Assembly: GCA_930367215.1 (NCBI GenBank)
Contig: OV884060.1
Location: 97,116,151 to 97,180,150 of the forward strand
Origin: Pollenia angustigena
Lineage: Eukaryota; Arthropoda; Insecta; Diptera; Polleniidae
DNA length: 64,000 nt
Reading direction: 5' to 3'
The stretch's first letter is position 1. Every line of letters begins with the position of its first letter. Both the position numbers and the translations under genes were made by a program. Under the pieces are notes generated by a model, which was not told where the DNA came from, did no database searches, and worked only from the letters and a program-made list of their open reading frames with translations. This document shows positions 23,220 to 34,147 of this stretch, piece after piece.

Positions 23220-24090
23220 CAAGCTCAACCCGGTGCGCTTCGCTACACCGCTTCAACCACTTTTGCATCCTATAGGAGGTATTTCCCCCGCTGCGCCTAC
23301 CCGCTTGTTTTTTATTTTCAAAAGTGTAGTATACCATAAGAGAGACTTCTACAAAGTTTGAACATTCTCACTATTACAGTTCTTACGATATGCGATATTA
23401 AACATTGGTGTCCTATGGGGGTACCACTTCCTCCGCTGCTATTTTATTTCAATTTAGGGGCTCAGAAGATCCTACTACCAAAAGTTCAACAATATGCGTG
23501 CAGCGGCTCTTATTATTATTTCTATCTATGAGGGGAACTGCTCCTCCTCTGTCTACCCCGCCCATTACTATATTGAAATTTAAAGTTATAGAAGTTTTAA
23601 CCACGTTTGATGACTCTCCCTTGATTAGTGTTTAGTTGAGCGATATTTAATATATGCATCCTATGAGAGGTATTTCCCCCCCAGTGCCTACCCGCTTTAT
23701 TTTTATTTTCAATAGTGTAGTATACCATAAGAGTGACTTCTACAAAGTTTGAACATTCTCACTATAACAGTTCTTAAGATATGCGATATCAAACATTGGC
23801 GTCCTATGGGGGAAACCACTTCCCCCGCTGCTACTTTATTTCAATTTTGGGGCTCAGAAGATCCTACTTCCAAAAGTTCAACAAAATGCGTGAAGCGGCT
23901 CTTAAGATATGCGATATTTAATATTGGCATCCAATGGGGGGTACCAATTCCCCTGCCCCTATCGAAAACATAAGTAGCCTATTTTATTTTTAAGGGCTCA
24001 CGTGATGCTACAGTAAAAATTTCAGGAAAATCGGCTTAGTAGTTTAGGAGTCTATAAGCCAACATATAAACATTTTTAATTTTTATATAC
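23220..24090. repeat. Interspersed repeat with two ~390-bp internal units
   Basis: Two diverged direct units (about 23262-23640 and 23655-24040) share the CCTATGGGGG, GGGGCTCAGAAGATCCTAC and AGTATACCATAAGAG segments. The 3' end reads TTCAGGAAAATCGGCTTAGT then a TTTATATACATAGAT tail, a style common in dipteran repeats. Family not recognised. Confidence 0.5.
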
Positions 24091-24679
24091 ATAGATAAAA
24101 CCAGAGCTGTCAGATTTGATGATTTTCTTGTTTCGAAATTAGCAAAGTGCCGGTTTGCTGATTTTTTCTAAAAAGGGACGATATTATTTAGTCTTTGAAA
24201 AAAGACAATTTTAAATATTGTTATATGTTTGGTTACTAGGCATTACAAAAAAAGATATCTTTAGAAACAAGGCAGCCTTAATTTTCATATTTATCCCTAT
24301 TGTGAAAATTGTCCTCGAAATTGATTGTCTCTTCCAGGGTTGATAAAGTTGGTACAATTGTACTTTTTTGGTACAATTAAAAACTAAAAAGTACGCTGGT
24401 GCCCCCGTAACTCATTTGGTACTATTTCCAAATTTTTCAAGCCTACATATTTATAATACACTAGCATTTAACGTCTCCTTTTTCTTCGTGGACATATTTT
24501 TATGCCAAACTTTATTTTTCTAGAACCAAACTTGTTTTAATTCTAGCATTTAACTCGCAACTTTGTAATCGGGACTTTTCTTTCATGAACATTATATGCC
24601 AAAGAATATGTATCTAGGTTTTAGCAAAAAAGTTCCAACATTCTTCATCTCATAGGTTGATATTCCCACAGGGCTTTAC
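24091..24679. other. AT-rich sequence left of element C, partly repeat-like
   Basis: No gene seen. Contains GGTACAATTGTAC-type motifs resembling those near 44430-44480 and the 'aaagtacc' repeats at 37564-41640. It ends with the ACCT target copy at 24680-24683. Confidence 0.4.
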
Positions 24680-24683
24680 ACCT

Positions 24684-27600
24684 TGTAGCAAATAACTATA
24701 TTGCTAATTTTGAAACACTAATGCCCAGGTAGCATGCATCAATTTCCGGCTCTATCTCGTCGGCAATCGGAGTAGGTTCTTTTAATTCTGGACACATTTT
24801 TAGCTGCAGATATGTTTATTTAAAAAAAAATTTGCATGCTTCGCATAAAGAATAGTATAGAATAGAAACAGAAACAGAAAAGAAGGAAATGACGTAAATA
24901 ATGGTTAGCTTCGTTGACTTATGCGTGCATAGATGTTGACACGCTAGTTCCCCTTTCCACCATGATCATGCTGTAGTTCGCAACAATTTCTTATTAGCAT
25001 GATCCCAATGTTTATTAACCTACCGAAAAGATTTATCAGAAATCAGAAAACGTTTTTATTTAGAGATTCATTTTATGTGAAACTTTATTACAAAAAGAAA
25101 CTTTCCATATATAAAAAAAATTCAATTCTTCAACCGATATTATTATTGAAACAATTTAAATTAATAAATATTAATGTATAATGATTCATGCTAATAAAAT
25201 AAACTTGGGCAGATGTCGACGAAAAAAATACCTGTAAGAGAAGTTAAATAAAATCCAGTTCGGATTTAAAGATAGCAAAATAAAAAAACAAGTGCAGAGG
25301 AAATAAAATGTTTCTTCATAAAAAAAATAATATAGTCATGTAATAAAAAAATAACCATTAATAAACATAATTAAATAGAAAAAATTTAATAACTACCGTC
25401 CGCGGGACCCGAAATACCGACCTTGCAACCGAAACGAAGACAATTTTCAAATAAATAGTTTAAGGAAAAAAAATAAATTTAATTAACAAATTTTATTTGA
25501 AATAGGACTCGATTTTCGGACATTATTGAACCGGAAAAAAAATTTAATTGAAAACAACTTTTCTTTTTGAAACAGGTTTCGAACCCACTACCCACCGATT
25601 ACTATTTTCGACGTTCATCCACTAGGCTAACGAGACACATGTAATATCTTTTTACTAAAATGACTTTAATTGTAAGCAATCCGAATAACGCGGTGAATTT
25701 AATTTAACAAAGCTTACGATACAGTTATTTATAAATTTTTTTTTTTTCATTGATTTTTATGTTGGTTAATAAACAATTAATAATAAAACTACGAATAAAT
25801 AAATTCCAAACAAATGCTCACATATCGTATTTGATATCGTTTTGTTTTGTTTTTAATTGTTTAACCGATTTAATAATTTATTTTAAATTGCAACACCTGA
25901 AACAAAAAAAATGTAATGCATTTCTTCAAAACTGGATTTACAGCGACTGTTAAACAACATTTCTTAATGTTAATAAAAGTAATATATGTAATTTAACATT
26001 AGTTTTTGGATTAGAAGAAGTGCATTATATTTCCTGTTCTAAAATTACAACAATACGGATAATAATAAGGATATATTTCACTTACTTGTTTTGCTGGAGT
26101 CTAAGGAAAGATCTTTCGATGGGTCCTTTCTTTTTTTTTTAAGGATAAAAGTATTGATCGGTGATCGATTAGCAGTTTAAGTACTAGTTTGTATATTTTA
26201 AGGGGTTATTTAAAAACTGTGTTTATTTCAATTATTTGTTTTTATTTTAATATTCCTAGGTATTTATTTTTGTTTTTGTAAATTTTGTCTATATTTTTTA
26301 ATTTTTTTTTTTTTTTTACATAAGGAATATTTATTAATACGCGGACTATTTCTTTTGTTAAAAACCGGTTTTTTCTTATGCACTTTTTATTTTATTTGCT
26401 GACGTTTATTTTTTTTTCTTATCTTGCAATATCATCGACTTTTGCCCAAATTTTTACAAAAACCATTATTTAAAGATAAAAAAAAGTGATTATTAAAAAT
26501 CAAAAAAAAAATTTACAAAATAAATTGCTAAAAACTATATTTTAATTTAATCGAAGTAAAGATCGAATTTAATAACTTGAATTTGAGAAAATAACACTGT
26601 GTTTTAACTAGCTTAGGCGAATTTGTATGCAAGCACTTTCAAAAAAAAATTTTTTTTTTTTGATATTCTATTTTCTTTCTTTAGTTGTTTGTATATTTAT
26701 GTATATTGGCTGTGATTTAAAACTGAACTGTGATGTTACTGTGATATTAGGTTAAGAACAATTTCACTATTTTTCCCTTTGGATTTTAAAATTTTTCTGT
26801 AATTTTTGTTTTAATCTTAAGGTAGGGCAATTCCTATTCTTTTAATTTTCAGTGAATTCTTTCTAATTTACTTTGAACTTTTGAATTTCTTTTTTTCTGA
26901 TAATTCGGATTTTTTCGTTTTCAAAAAAAAATTTTTTTTTTTATACTTTAAAACTTTTTTTGCTCTATTTTGTTTTTTTTTTGTCTATATTTTTGTTTTT
27001 TTTTTTTTTTTTTTTTATGAAGTTTTTTCTTTATTTCTTGCCACAGAACACAACGCACAGCACTACACTTTTATAAAAAAAAATTTCGCAGCCTTTCACT
27101 GACAAATTTCATATGTATGATGGTTCGTTGGTGGGTTAAAGATGGTGAGTGTGTAGTTGCCCTTTTGAACAGGTTTCCTATGCCCTTTGATTTAAATATA
27201 TTTGGTTTTTTTTTTCCCGATAGAGCGAATTCTTCCCTTAGCGATTTGGGGTTAAACCAAATAAAGAAACCCAAACTTGGCAAAAGCAAAATCTAACATT
27301 TGGGGGAAAAAAATTACTTTCGTAAATAGAAAATAAATAAAAAAAAATCAAAGAAAAATACCTCCAAAAATTATTTTTTTCCTATTAGAATTTTTCTCAA
27401 TGTAGTTCCCTCTATTTTAATGAAATCTGTATTAGCAAAAAGAAAATTAAATTTATTTAAAAAAACACTTAACCATTTCAAAGAATTAAACTTACTTTTC
27501 CCCAAGAAAATGTGCAAAGTTGTACATAAAAAAAATTCTACGAGAATTTCTTCTTCCTCCTTCTAATAATTTACAGCGCCTTTTCCAAATGAGGTTAAAT

Positions 27601-28091
27601 TCGAGAACAATCGCCCTTTTATACCTGATTTTTTTTTTTTTTTTTTTTAGCTTTTTTCCCTTGGGAATTAAGACGTTAATTCAGCAATTTTTCCTATTCA
27701 TTACATGTTCAAAGGAATTACATACACTTGCATACATAAATAATGCACCTACATTAACAAATCAAAATACCAAAATTTTGCAACTACACAGCCACTGCTT
27801 TATCATTTTATACCCAGCGATGTATAATGAAAATTGGGACATATATATGTTATGACAAACGACAAAAATTTCCTTTTTCCCCGCCTGCCAATAGAAAAAA
27901 AAATTCAACGAAAAATAAAAAAATAAAACATCAAAAGTAATTGTCAGAGAGTAAAGAAAATAATGAAAATTCCAATATTCACTGCACAGGCAGTACTTGT
28001 CCTTAAACCTAGTTCAGTGCCGTATATTATACATTCTAATTTTGCCCAAAAACTATTAGAAAGCAAATTCATGGTACAAGCGCACTCTACA
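24684..28091 (-). repeat. 3' LTR of element C (3408 bp)
   Basis: Forward start TGTAGCAAATAAC and end CGCACTCTACA give inverted termini TGTAG...CTACA. It is almost identical to the right LTR. I counted about a dozen substitutions and a few short indels by eye. The polypurine tract lies directly outside it at 28092-28103. It includes poly-T runs and a tRNA-like module at about 25574-25641. Short open frames inside are repeated in both LTRs and show no protein-like features. Confidence 0.92.
25574..25641 (-). other. tRNA-like module in LTR of element C
   Basis: The minus strand has TTAGCCTAGTGGATG (A-box-like) and GGGTTCGAAAC (B-box-like) about 30-40 bases apart. A full cloverleaf is not obvious. 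The same module is at 35039-35106 in the other LTR. Confidence 0.5.
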
Positions 28092-28103
28092 TTTACCCCC
28101 CAC
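28092..28103 (-). promoter_or_regulatory. Polypurine tract of element C
   Basis: The minus strand reads GTGGGGGGTAAA directly before the TGTAGAGTGC start of the 3' LTR. This is the expected primer site for plus-strand DNA synthesis. Confidence 0.85.
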
Positions 28104-28181
28104 AAAGATCAGATTTGGGGTCTCAAAGGCTCCAAAACTGATTCCGCTTGTAGCCTTTTAGTCAAGATTATGTAAATTATA

Positions 28182-31100
28182 TCAAGGTTTTATATCCTTG
28201 GCGTGATAAGTACCTATATTTTTTCCATCCATGTCTTCCAGCTGGTAATAGCAATACCCTGTTCTTTTCCGAATTCTTGCTTTGACAAATGGATGTGCCA
28301 ACTTCGCATTGTAGCCCTTTGCCAAGTCACTTTGCCTAAAATTTCTCCGAAACACTTCCTGTCCAACCTCAAAACTATTCTGTCTAGAACGAAGATTATA
28401 AGATTTTTCATTTCTTTCCTGCTGGCGTGCCATTGCCCTCTTAGCCATATCCCGGATAATGGAAAATGAATCCTCGCGATTAAATCTCACCGTTCTATCA
28501 TCAAACATCTCCAATTTTCGCAGAAGAGAATATGATTTCCCATTGGTAATCATATGTTGTCCGAACGCCATGTAATAGGGGGTAGTACCTATAGAAGCAT
28601 GCACGGCTGAACGTAAAGCACAACTAATGCTGCTGAGGTACTCATCCCAGTTACTTTGGTCCGATTTTATATATGCCCTGACTGCGGAAAGAACTGAGCG
28701 ATTAACCCGCTCAGATGCGTTAGCTTGGGGCGAGTATACTGCGGTATATATATGATTAATGCCATAATTCATTAAATTTCCTTGATTTAAACTGAGAACC
28801 ATTATCCGAAACTGTGGACTCTGGTGTGCCAAAAGTATGAAATAGCTCCTCCAGATATTTCGTCACTATATCAGTGGTAAACTTCTTAATTGCCTTCAGA
28901 AAACAAAATTTCGAAAAGTGGTCTAAAACAATGAATATACCTACATTCCCCGCTTTCGACCTTGGATATGGGCCCAAAAAATCAATGAAAATTTTCTGGA
29001 AAAACCGTTCAGTCTGAGAAGTTTTCCCCATCGGAGGTCTCATTATAAAATTTGGGTGTTTAGTTCCCTTACAGATCTCACAAGCATTTACATAGTTTTT
29101 CACATCACCGACTAGGTTAGGCCAATAATAAAAACGTCTAATCTTTTCTAACATTTTCGTGATTCCCGCGTGTGCCGAAACAGGACTATCATGGGCCTTT
29201 TCCAAAAGTTCTGGTACCATATCTTTGGGTATCCAAAGCTTCCATGCAAGATCGTCCTGCAGCTGTTCACCTGAACAGTGTTCAGTTCGTCTGTACAAGT
29301 AATTGTCGATGATTTTAAGGTCAGGAGTTTTACTGATGTTTTCCCTAACATTGTCCAGAAGTTGTCCGTACTCAGTACACTTGAAATGCAAAGATTCTAG
29401 ATCTATGAAAACCCCAGAGTCATTTCAGTGTTGGTACGTGAAAGTGCATCAGGAACCACGTTTCTGCTACCTTTTCTATGTTCAATCTTAAAGTTAAAGC
29501 CCTGAAGTTTTAGAGCCCATCTTGCCAAGCGTGAGTTTAGATCCGTTTGGGACATGAGCCACTTTAGTGATGCATGATCGGTAATCACTGTGAATTCATG
29601 TCCTTCCACATAAGCCCTAAATTTTTTTATGCTTAGCATTGCTGCTAGACATTCTTGTTCGGTAACCGAATAATTGCGTTGGGCTTGGTTGAGTTTCTTT
29701 GACATAAATGCTATTGGAAACTCTTCACCTGCCGCAGTCTTCTGTACCAATACACTTCCTATCCCAGTGTTGCTAGCATCACAGTGAATATAAAATGGCT
29801 GTGAAAAGTCAGGGCTGTGCAACACTGGCGCTGTGGTCAAGATTTTCTTTAAATCCTCAAAAGCTTTCTGAGCCAATTCGCTCCAAACAATTTTCTTTTT
29901 GCTCTTTAACAAATCTGTTAAAGGTGCAGTAACAGAAGCGTAATTCATAATGAACTTCCGGTACCAACCGGACATACCCAAAAAACGTCTGAGCTGACGT
30001 ACAGACCTGGGTGTCGGGAATTCCAGTATGGCCGATATTTTATCCGGGTCTGTTTGAATAACGCCGTTCCCTACTAAATGGCCAAGATATCGGACTTCTC
30101 GTACGCAAAATTTTGATTTCTCAACATTTATTGTCAGTCCTGCAGAACGAATTTGCCTCGAAATTTCCCGCAATACTTCAAGATGACGATGAAATGTGTC
30201 TGATACCACTAGCAAGTCGTCCAGATAAACAAACACTTCTGTCCTTAAGTTCGCCGGTACCACCTTGTCCATTAGCCTTGACATTGTCTGCGGCGCATTG
30301 CAGAGGCCAAAAGGCATGACCTTGTAATGGTACAAGGGGCGGCCAGGAACAGTAAATGCAGTTTTATCTTTCGACGCCTTGTCCAGCGGTATTTGCCAGA
30401 AGGCGTCTTTCAAGTCCAGGCTCGTGATAAATTCTGCCTTAGGCAGCCTACTTAATATGCCATCAATATTGGGCAAAGGATAGGCATCCTTAACCGTAAC
30501 CGAGTTAACCCTCCTACTATCTATACAAAGACGCACCTTTGCAGGTTTCTGTACTAGTACTATTGGAGAAGACCATGCACTGTCAGATTCTTCGATAACA
30601 TCGTTCTCCAGCATACGATCTAATTCCGCATAAATAAGTTTTTCCATTGCTGGAGACACGGGAAAATGCCTTTGTTTAATAGGTGCGGCGTTCCCAACAT
30701 CTATAACGTGAGAAATTAGCGTAGTGCGTCCTAAACCTTCCCTTAAAAATGATGGAAATGTGTCTACAACCTGTTGCAATTGGAATCTCTGTTGCTCAGA
30801 CAACTCACGTTGGTCTGAAATTTCCGAGCAATTAAGCGATCTTATACATGAGTTCATTTCAGAAACTAGTCCCGCAGGTAATAGATCAAACGTCCGCCAA
30901 AAATCTATGCCTAAATATAAATTTTGCGACAGATTTGGTACTAAATATAATTTTAACGATTTCGTAACACCGCGAAACGTTATGTCGGCATTCAAATATC
31001 CACATACTTCCTGTGAGTTGCCATCAGCCGTTTTTACAAAAGATCGTATTTTCCTATAGTACCTTCCAGAGTTTTGCAATGTTTTAGCAGCCGTAGAACC

Positions 31101-31799
31101 TAAACAACTAATTGATGCGCCAGTATCTAACAGACCTGTATAGTTTTCGCCAAAAATTCTAACATTTGCATATGGCCGCATATCGTTCGGATTATCAAAT
31201 ATTGAGCTGAGTAAATTACGTCGTGTATTATTCACGTTAGCCCAAAAGTTTCTCATTCGTTCAGAAGAGCGTTTTCTTTTTAAACTAGGTGTGAAATCAT
31301 TAAAAATTTCAGCTCTTTTAGCATTGTATTCGGCCAACCGAATATGAAACGGTTTCAGATATGTTGGTATAGGTTGCATTTTAGAGGGAGAATTCAATTC
31401 GGGAGTTACCAAATTAACAATATTTTTTTGACTAAAATCAGAGTGATCAGCTCCCGGGGAAGAATCAAAGCCTGTATTTGAAATTTTTAATAATAATTTA
31501 GGATTCGTATTTGTAGAAAAATTCGTAAGTTTAGTTTCCAAAGGTAAATCAGAGTTTACATTTTTAAAATTCGAAGACAATTTAGAGTGTGTAGTTAATG
31601 GTTGAACTGGGTTTGTATTTGACAAATTAGCAGAGGAAATTGTTTTTTTTTCAAAATCGAATTGGTTAAAATGAATTTTATGTAAACTGTGGGATGGATT
31701 TCCATTGCTGGTCAAGGTCTGGTAATTAAATTTTATTCTGTGCTCGTCGATTGGGTCTGTTTGAGAGTATTTCTCAGAGCACTCGATCGTAAGTTTTTT
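28182..31799 (-). pseudogene. pol of element C (protease, RT, RNase H, integrase) with two frameshifts
   Basis: From the AAAAAAC site the -1 frame is open to 29403. It holds the protease LLDTGAS (Asp about residue 197 of the ORF starting at 31715), the RT active site YLDD (497-500) and RNase H FYIHCDAS (Asp 646). A shift in a G4/T4 run near 29407-29420 moves to the next segment (29391-28756), which has the integrase zinc finger and the first two core Asp residues (FIDFLG, SDNGSQF). A second shift near 28760-28790 leads to 28832-28182, with the core Glu in NASERVNR and a C-terminus ending AKDIKP. All catalytic residues are present, but in three frames. Confidence 0.9.
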
Positions 31800-33292
31800 G
31801 AAGCATTACACTTTGAGCAGTTAGGCTTATAAACTTTCGGTGTTCCACACCCATAACAAAAAACCTGCCGATCCTCTAAACAGTCCTGGTAACGATGACC
31901 CACTTTTTGGCAGTTCCAACATATCAATGAAATAGCGGAAACCTCTTCATCGTCTAACATTTTAGTTTCATCTTCATGTAGCTCATGAACCTGTCGACGA
32001 GGTATTATAGGCTTAGTAACCATGAGTCTTTTGCCTACATCCATCAAAAAAAATTCTCTTCTTCGACAAAGGTCACGTAAATGTGAGACCGAATAAATGG
32101 GTAAGTTGAGAATTTCATGTTGAATTTCGGGTTAAAGGTTTCTCCTAAGAATTTCCACTAAAAGCTTTTCAGGCAAAGGGGTGGATAGTCGGTCGGAAAT
32201 ATCAACAATAGCTTCATAAAATGTATCAAAATTTTCATTAGGACGCTGTTTCCGGTCTCGTATCATTTCCCGGAAATCTACATCGGTACGAGAATCTTTG
32301 TATTGATGTCGTAAAGCGTTACATAAATCAGGCCATCTAATTTCGTTTACCGATCGATGATATCTCCAGTACCATTCTGTTGCCTTTGAATCAAATAAGG
32401 TAGAAATGTGTCTACAGAGGAGGTCAAAATTTCCGTCTAAGGTTTGTGTAGTTAGTGCTTCCACTCTGTAAATAAAACTATCTACGGACATTCCCTTGTG
32501 TTCCCCAGAAAACTTTATTTTCCAATTATGAATTATATGCCCTATTTTATCAGGCCTTAAAAATGATCCCGGTAAATGCGAAGTGTTACCCGCATTCGAA
32601 TTCAAATTATCGTCCCCCGAGGCCAAAGGAACAGTGTGAGTTAAGCCCACATTGGAGGGTAGCCCTAAAAGTTGTTCTAGTGTTTGTTGCTCTACCGTTG
32701 GCAAAGTTCGCATACGTGAATCTACGCTCGCATTTGCATTCTTAGCCTGCAAATTTTCATTTCCCGATTGACCTACACTTAGTCTCCTAAACCCAGCCTC
32801 TATGTTGGATTCAATTATCCTTGTCAATTGTTGACTAAGACTGGTAAGCATTTCTGCCTGCTGAGCCCCAACGGCAGCTGTTACAAGATTTCTTATCTGT
32901 TCCCGCTGGTCCTGAGGTGAACTTGTTGACAAGGATAAATTCGACTCTAAAGTTCTTTCAGTTCTAGATTTTGGTGGAGATGGTGGATTGCAAACCCTGT
33001 TTAAATCAAATTCTTGTGCTCTTTGAGTCTGAGATCTTGTTATGATTGGAGGAGGTACTATCGGGCTATTAATTGGTAACGACCTTGTGGACAAAAGGGA
33101 AAGTTTATTACTACAAATTGGACATACTTGGTTAGTCTTTAAATATTTCTGAAAACACGACTTGTGAAAGAAATGTCCACAAGTGGCTTTACATAAATAA
33201 GCCGAACTTGTGATAGCATTTGCACAAACGCCACAATTTTGTAACGTGTTACCAAGATTGACTAAATCTTCACTACTCCTTTCCATCGACAT
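31733..33292 (-). pseudogene. gag of element C with N-terminal RING-H2 finger, one internal stop
   Basis: Open from ATG at 33292 to a TAA at 32132, then in the same frame to 31733, so about 520 codons with one stop. Residues 20-60 form a RING-H2 pattern: C20, C23, C38, H40, H43, C46, C57, C60. RING-H2 fingers usually recruit ubiquitin-conjugating enzymes. A Ser/Pro-rich linker follows, then a capsid-like region with FSGEHKGMSVDSFIYRVE and a later WYWRYHRSVNEIRWPDL. After the stop comes a CCHC knuckle (CWNCQKVGHRYQDC) and a second Cys cluster. The Gag of copies A and B lacks the RING. Function of the RING in the particle is not known to me. Confidence 0.87.
31793..31799 (-). promoter_or_regulatory. 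Putative -1 ribosomal frameshift heptamer AAAAAAC (element C)
   Basis: Gag codons read TCA AAA AAC, the canonical A-AAA-AAC register. A -1 slip gives AAA AAA CTT, and that frame stays open into the protease ORF. It sits just after the last Gag cysteine pair, as in copies A and B. A short TGAGA/TCTCA hairpin lies about 27 bases downstream. Confidence 0.75.
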
Positions 33293-33299
33293 CTCAAGA

Positions 33300-34117
33300 A
33301 AAATAATATAAAGAATGAAAAATGAAAAAAAAAAAAATAAAATAAAAATCTAACGGGTAATAAAAATTCACAGATCGTTCTCTTAATTTGTCTCCAAATA
33401 TAGCTGGACTTAACACTATCCAGTAACTAATTTAATTATTAAAAACTATAGTGTGGAAAAAAATTTAAAAAAAATAGAATAAATTGAAAAGGACAAAAAA
33501 ATCCGAAAAATTATGATTTAAGAAGTATTAAAACAGTACAAAAAAAATTATAATAGTATATTTAAACGCTTTCTTTAAAAAAAATGTATATAACTTATAT
33601 CTGATTTCTGATTTAATCTATCGTAAAGGTAAAAAAAAAATGTTGGTCAACAAGGCTAACATTTACAAAGAAAAAAAAGAGAAAAAAAAAAAGATGAAAA
33701 TACATGTTCAGTTATTATTTGGTACGTATTTAGAAATTTTCCAAAAAACGTCGTTTCCGAACTAATATTTACACTAGAAAATTGTAGGGAATTATCAAAA
33801 TCAAGTTTACTGCTCCGGTCTAAATTTGCATTTAATCGACAAATATAGTATTTCCGGAAAACTAAACACGACATTAGATAAAACGGGTTATATGAATATA
33901 CTATTGAGAGGTATAATGGCGGTTAAAAGCTGCAGAATGCTTACTTAATACCTTTCCGCACAATATAATTTCCACTCAAGAGAGAGTAAGATGCAGAGTT
34001 TAAAAACATAGAAAATAAAAATATAATAAAAAAGAAGTAAAGATGAAAATTTGAAGAGCCACACATAGCTTGAATAAAGATTCAAAAGATGTTAAAGTTT
34101 TACTTATGTTGTGTGGG
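33300..34117 (-). other. Untranslated leader of element C
   Basis: About 0.8 kb between gag and the primer binding site. AT-rich; no ORF with recognisable content and no hairpin like that of copies A and B. Confidence 0.6.
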
Positions 34118-34118
34118 C

Positions 34119-34136
34119 CCCACGTTGGGCGCCAAA
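34119..34136 (-). promoter_or_regulatory. Primer binding site, lysine tRNA (element C)
   Basis: The minus strand reads TGGCGCCCAACGTGGGGC, a full 18-base complement to the 3' end of the fly lysine tRNA as I know it. It is 13 bases from the LTR end (34148). Confidence 0.88.
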
Positions 34137-34147
34137 ATAATTATATC

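Noticed and set aside
24999..25181. 60-codon ORF repeated at 34463-34645
   Set aside because: It is repeated only because it lies in both LTRs of element C. It is rich in Lys, Phe and Ile with no domain or conserved feature.
27071..27289. 72-codon minus-strand ORF, repeated at 36540-36758
   Set aside because: Also a by-product of the two LTR copies; low information and no support as a gene.
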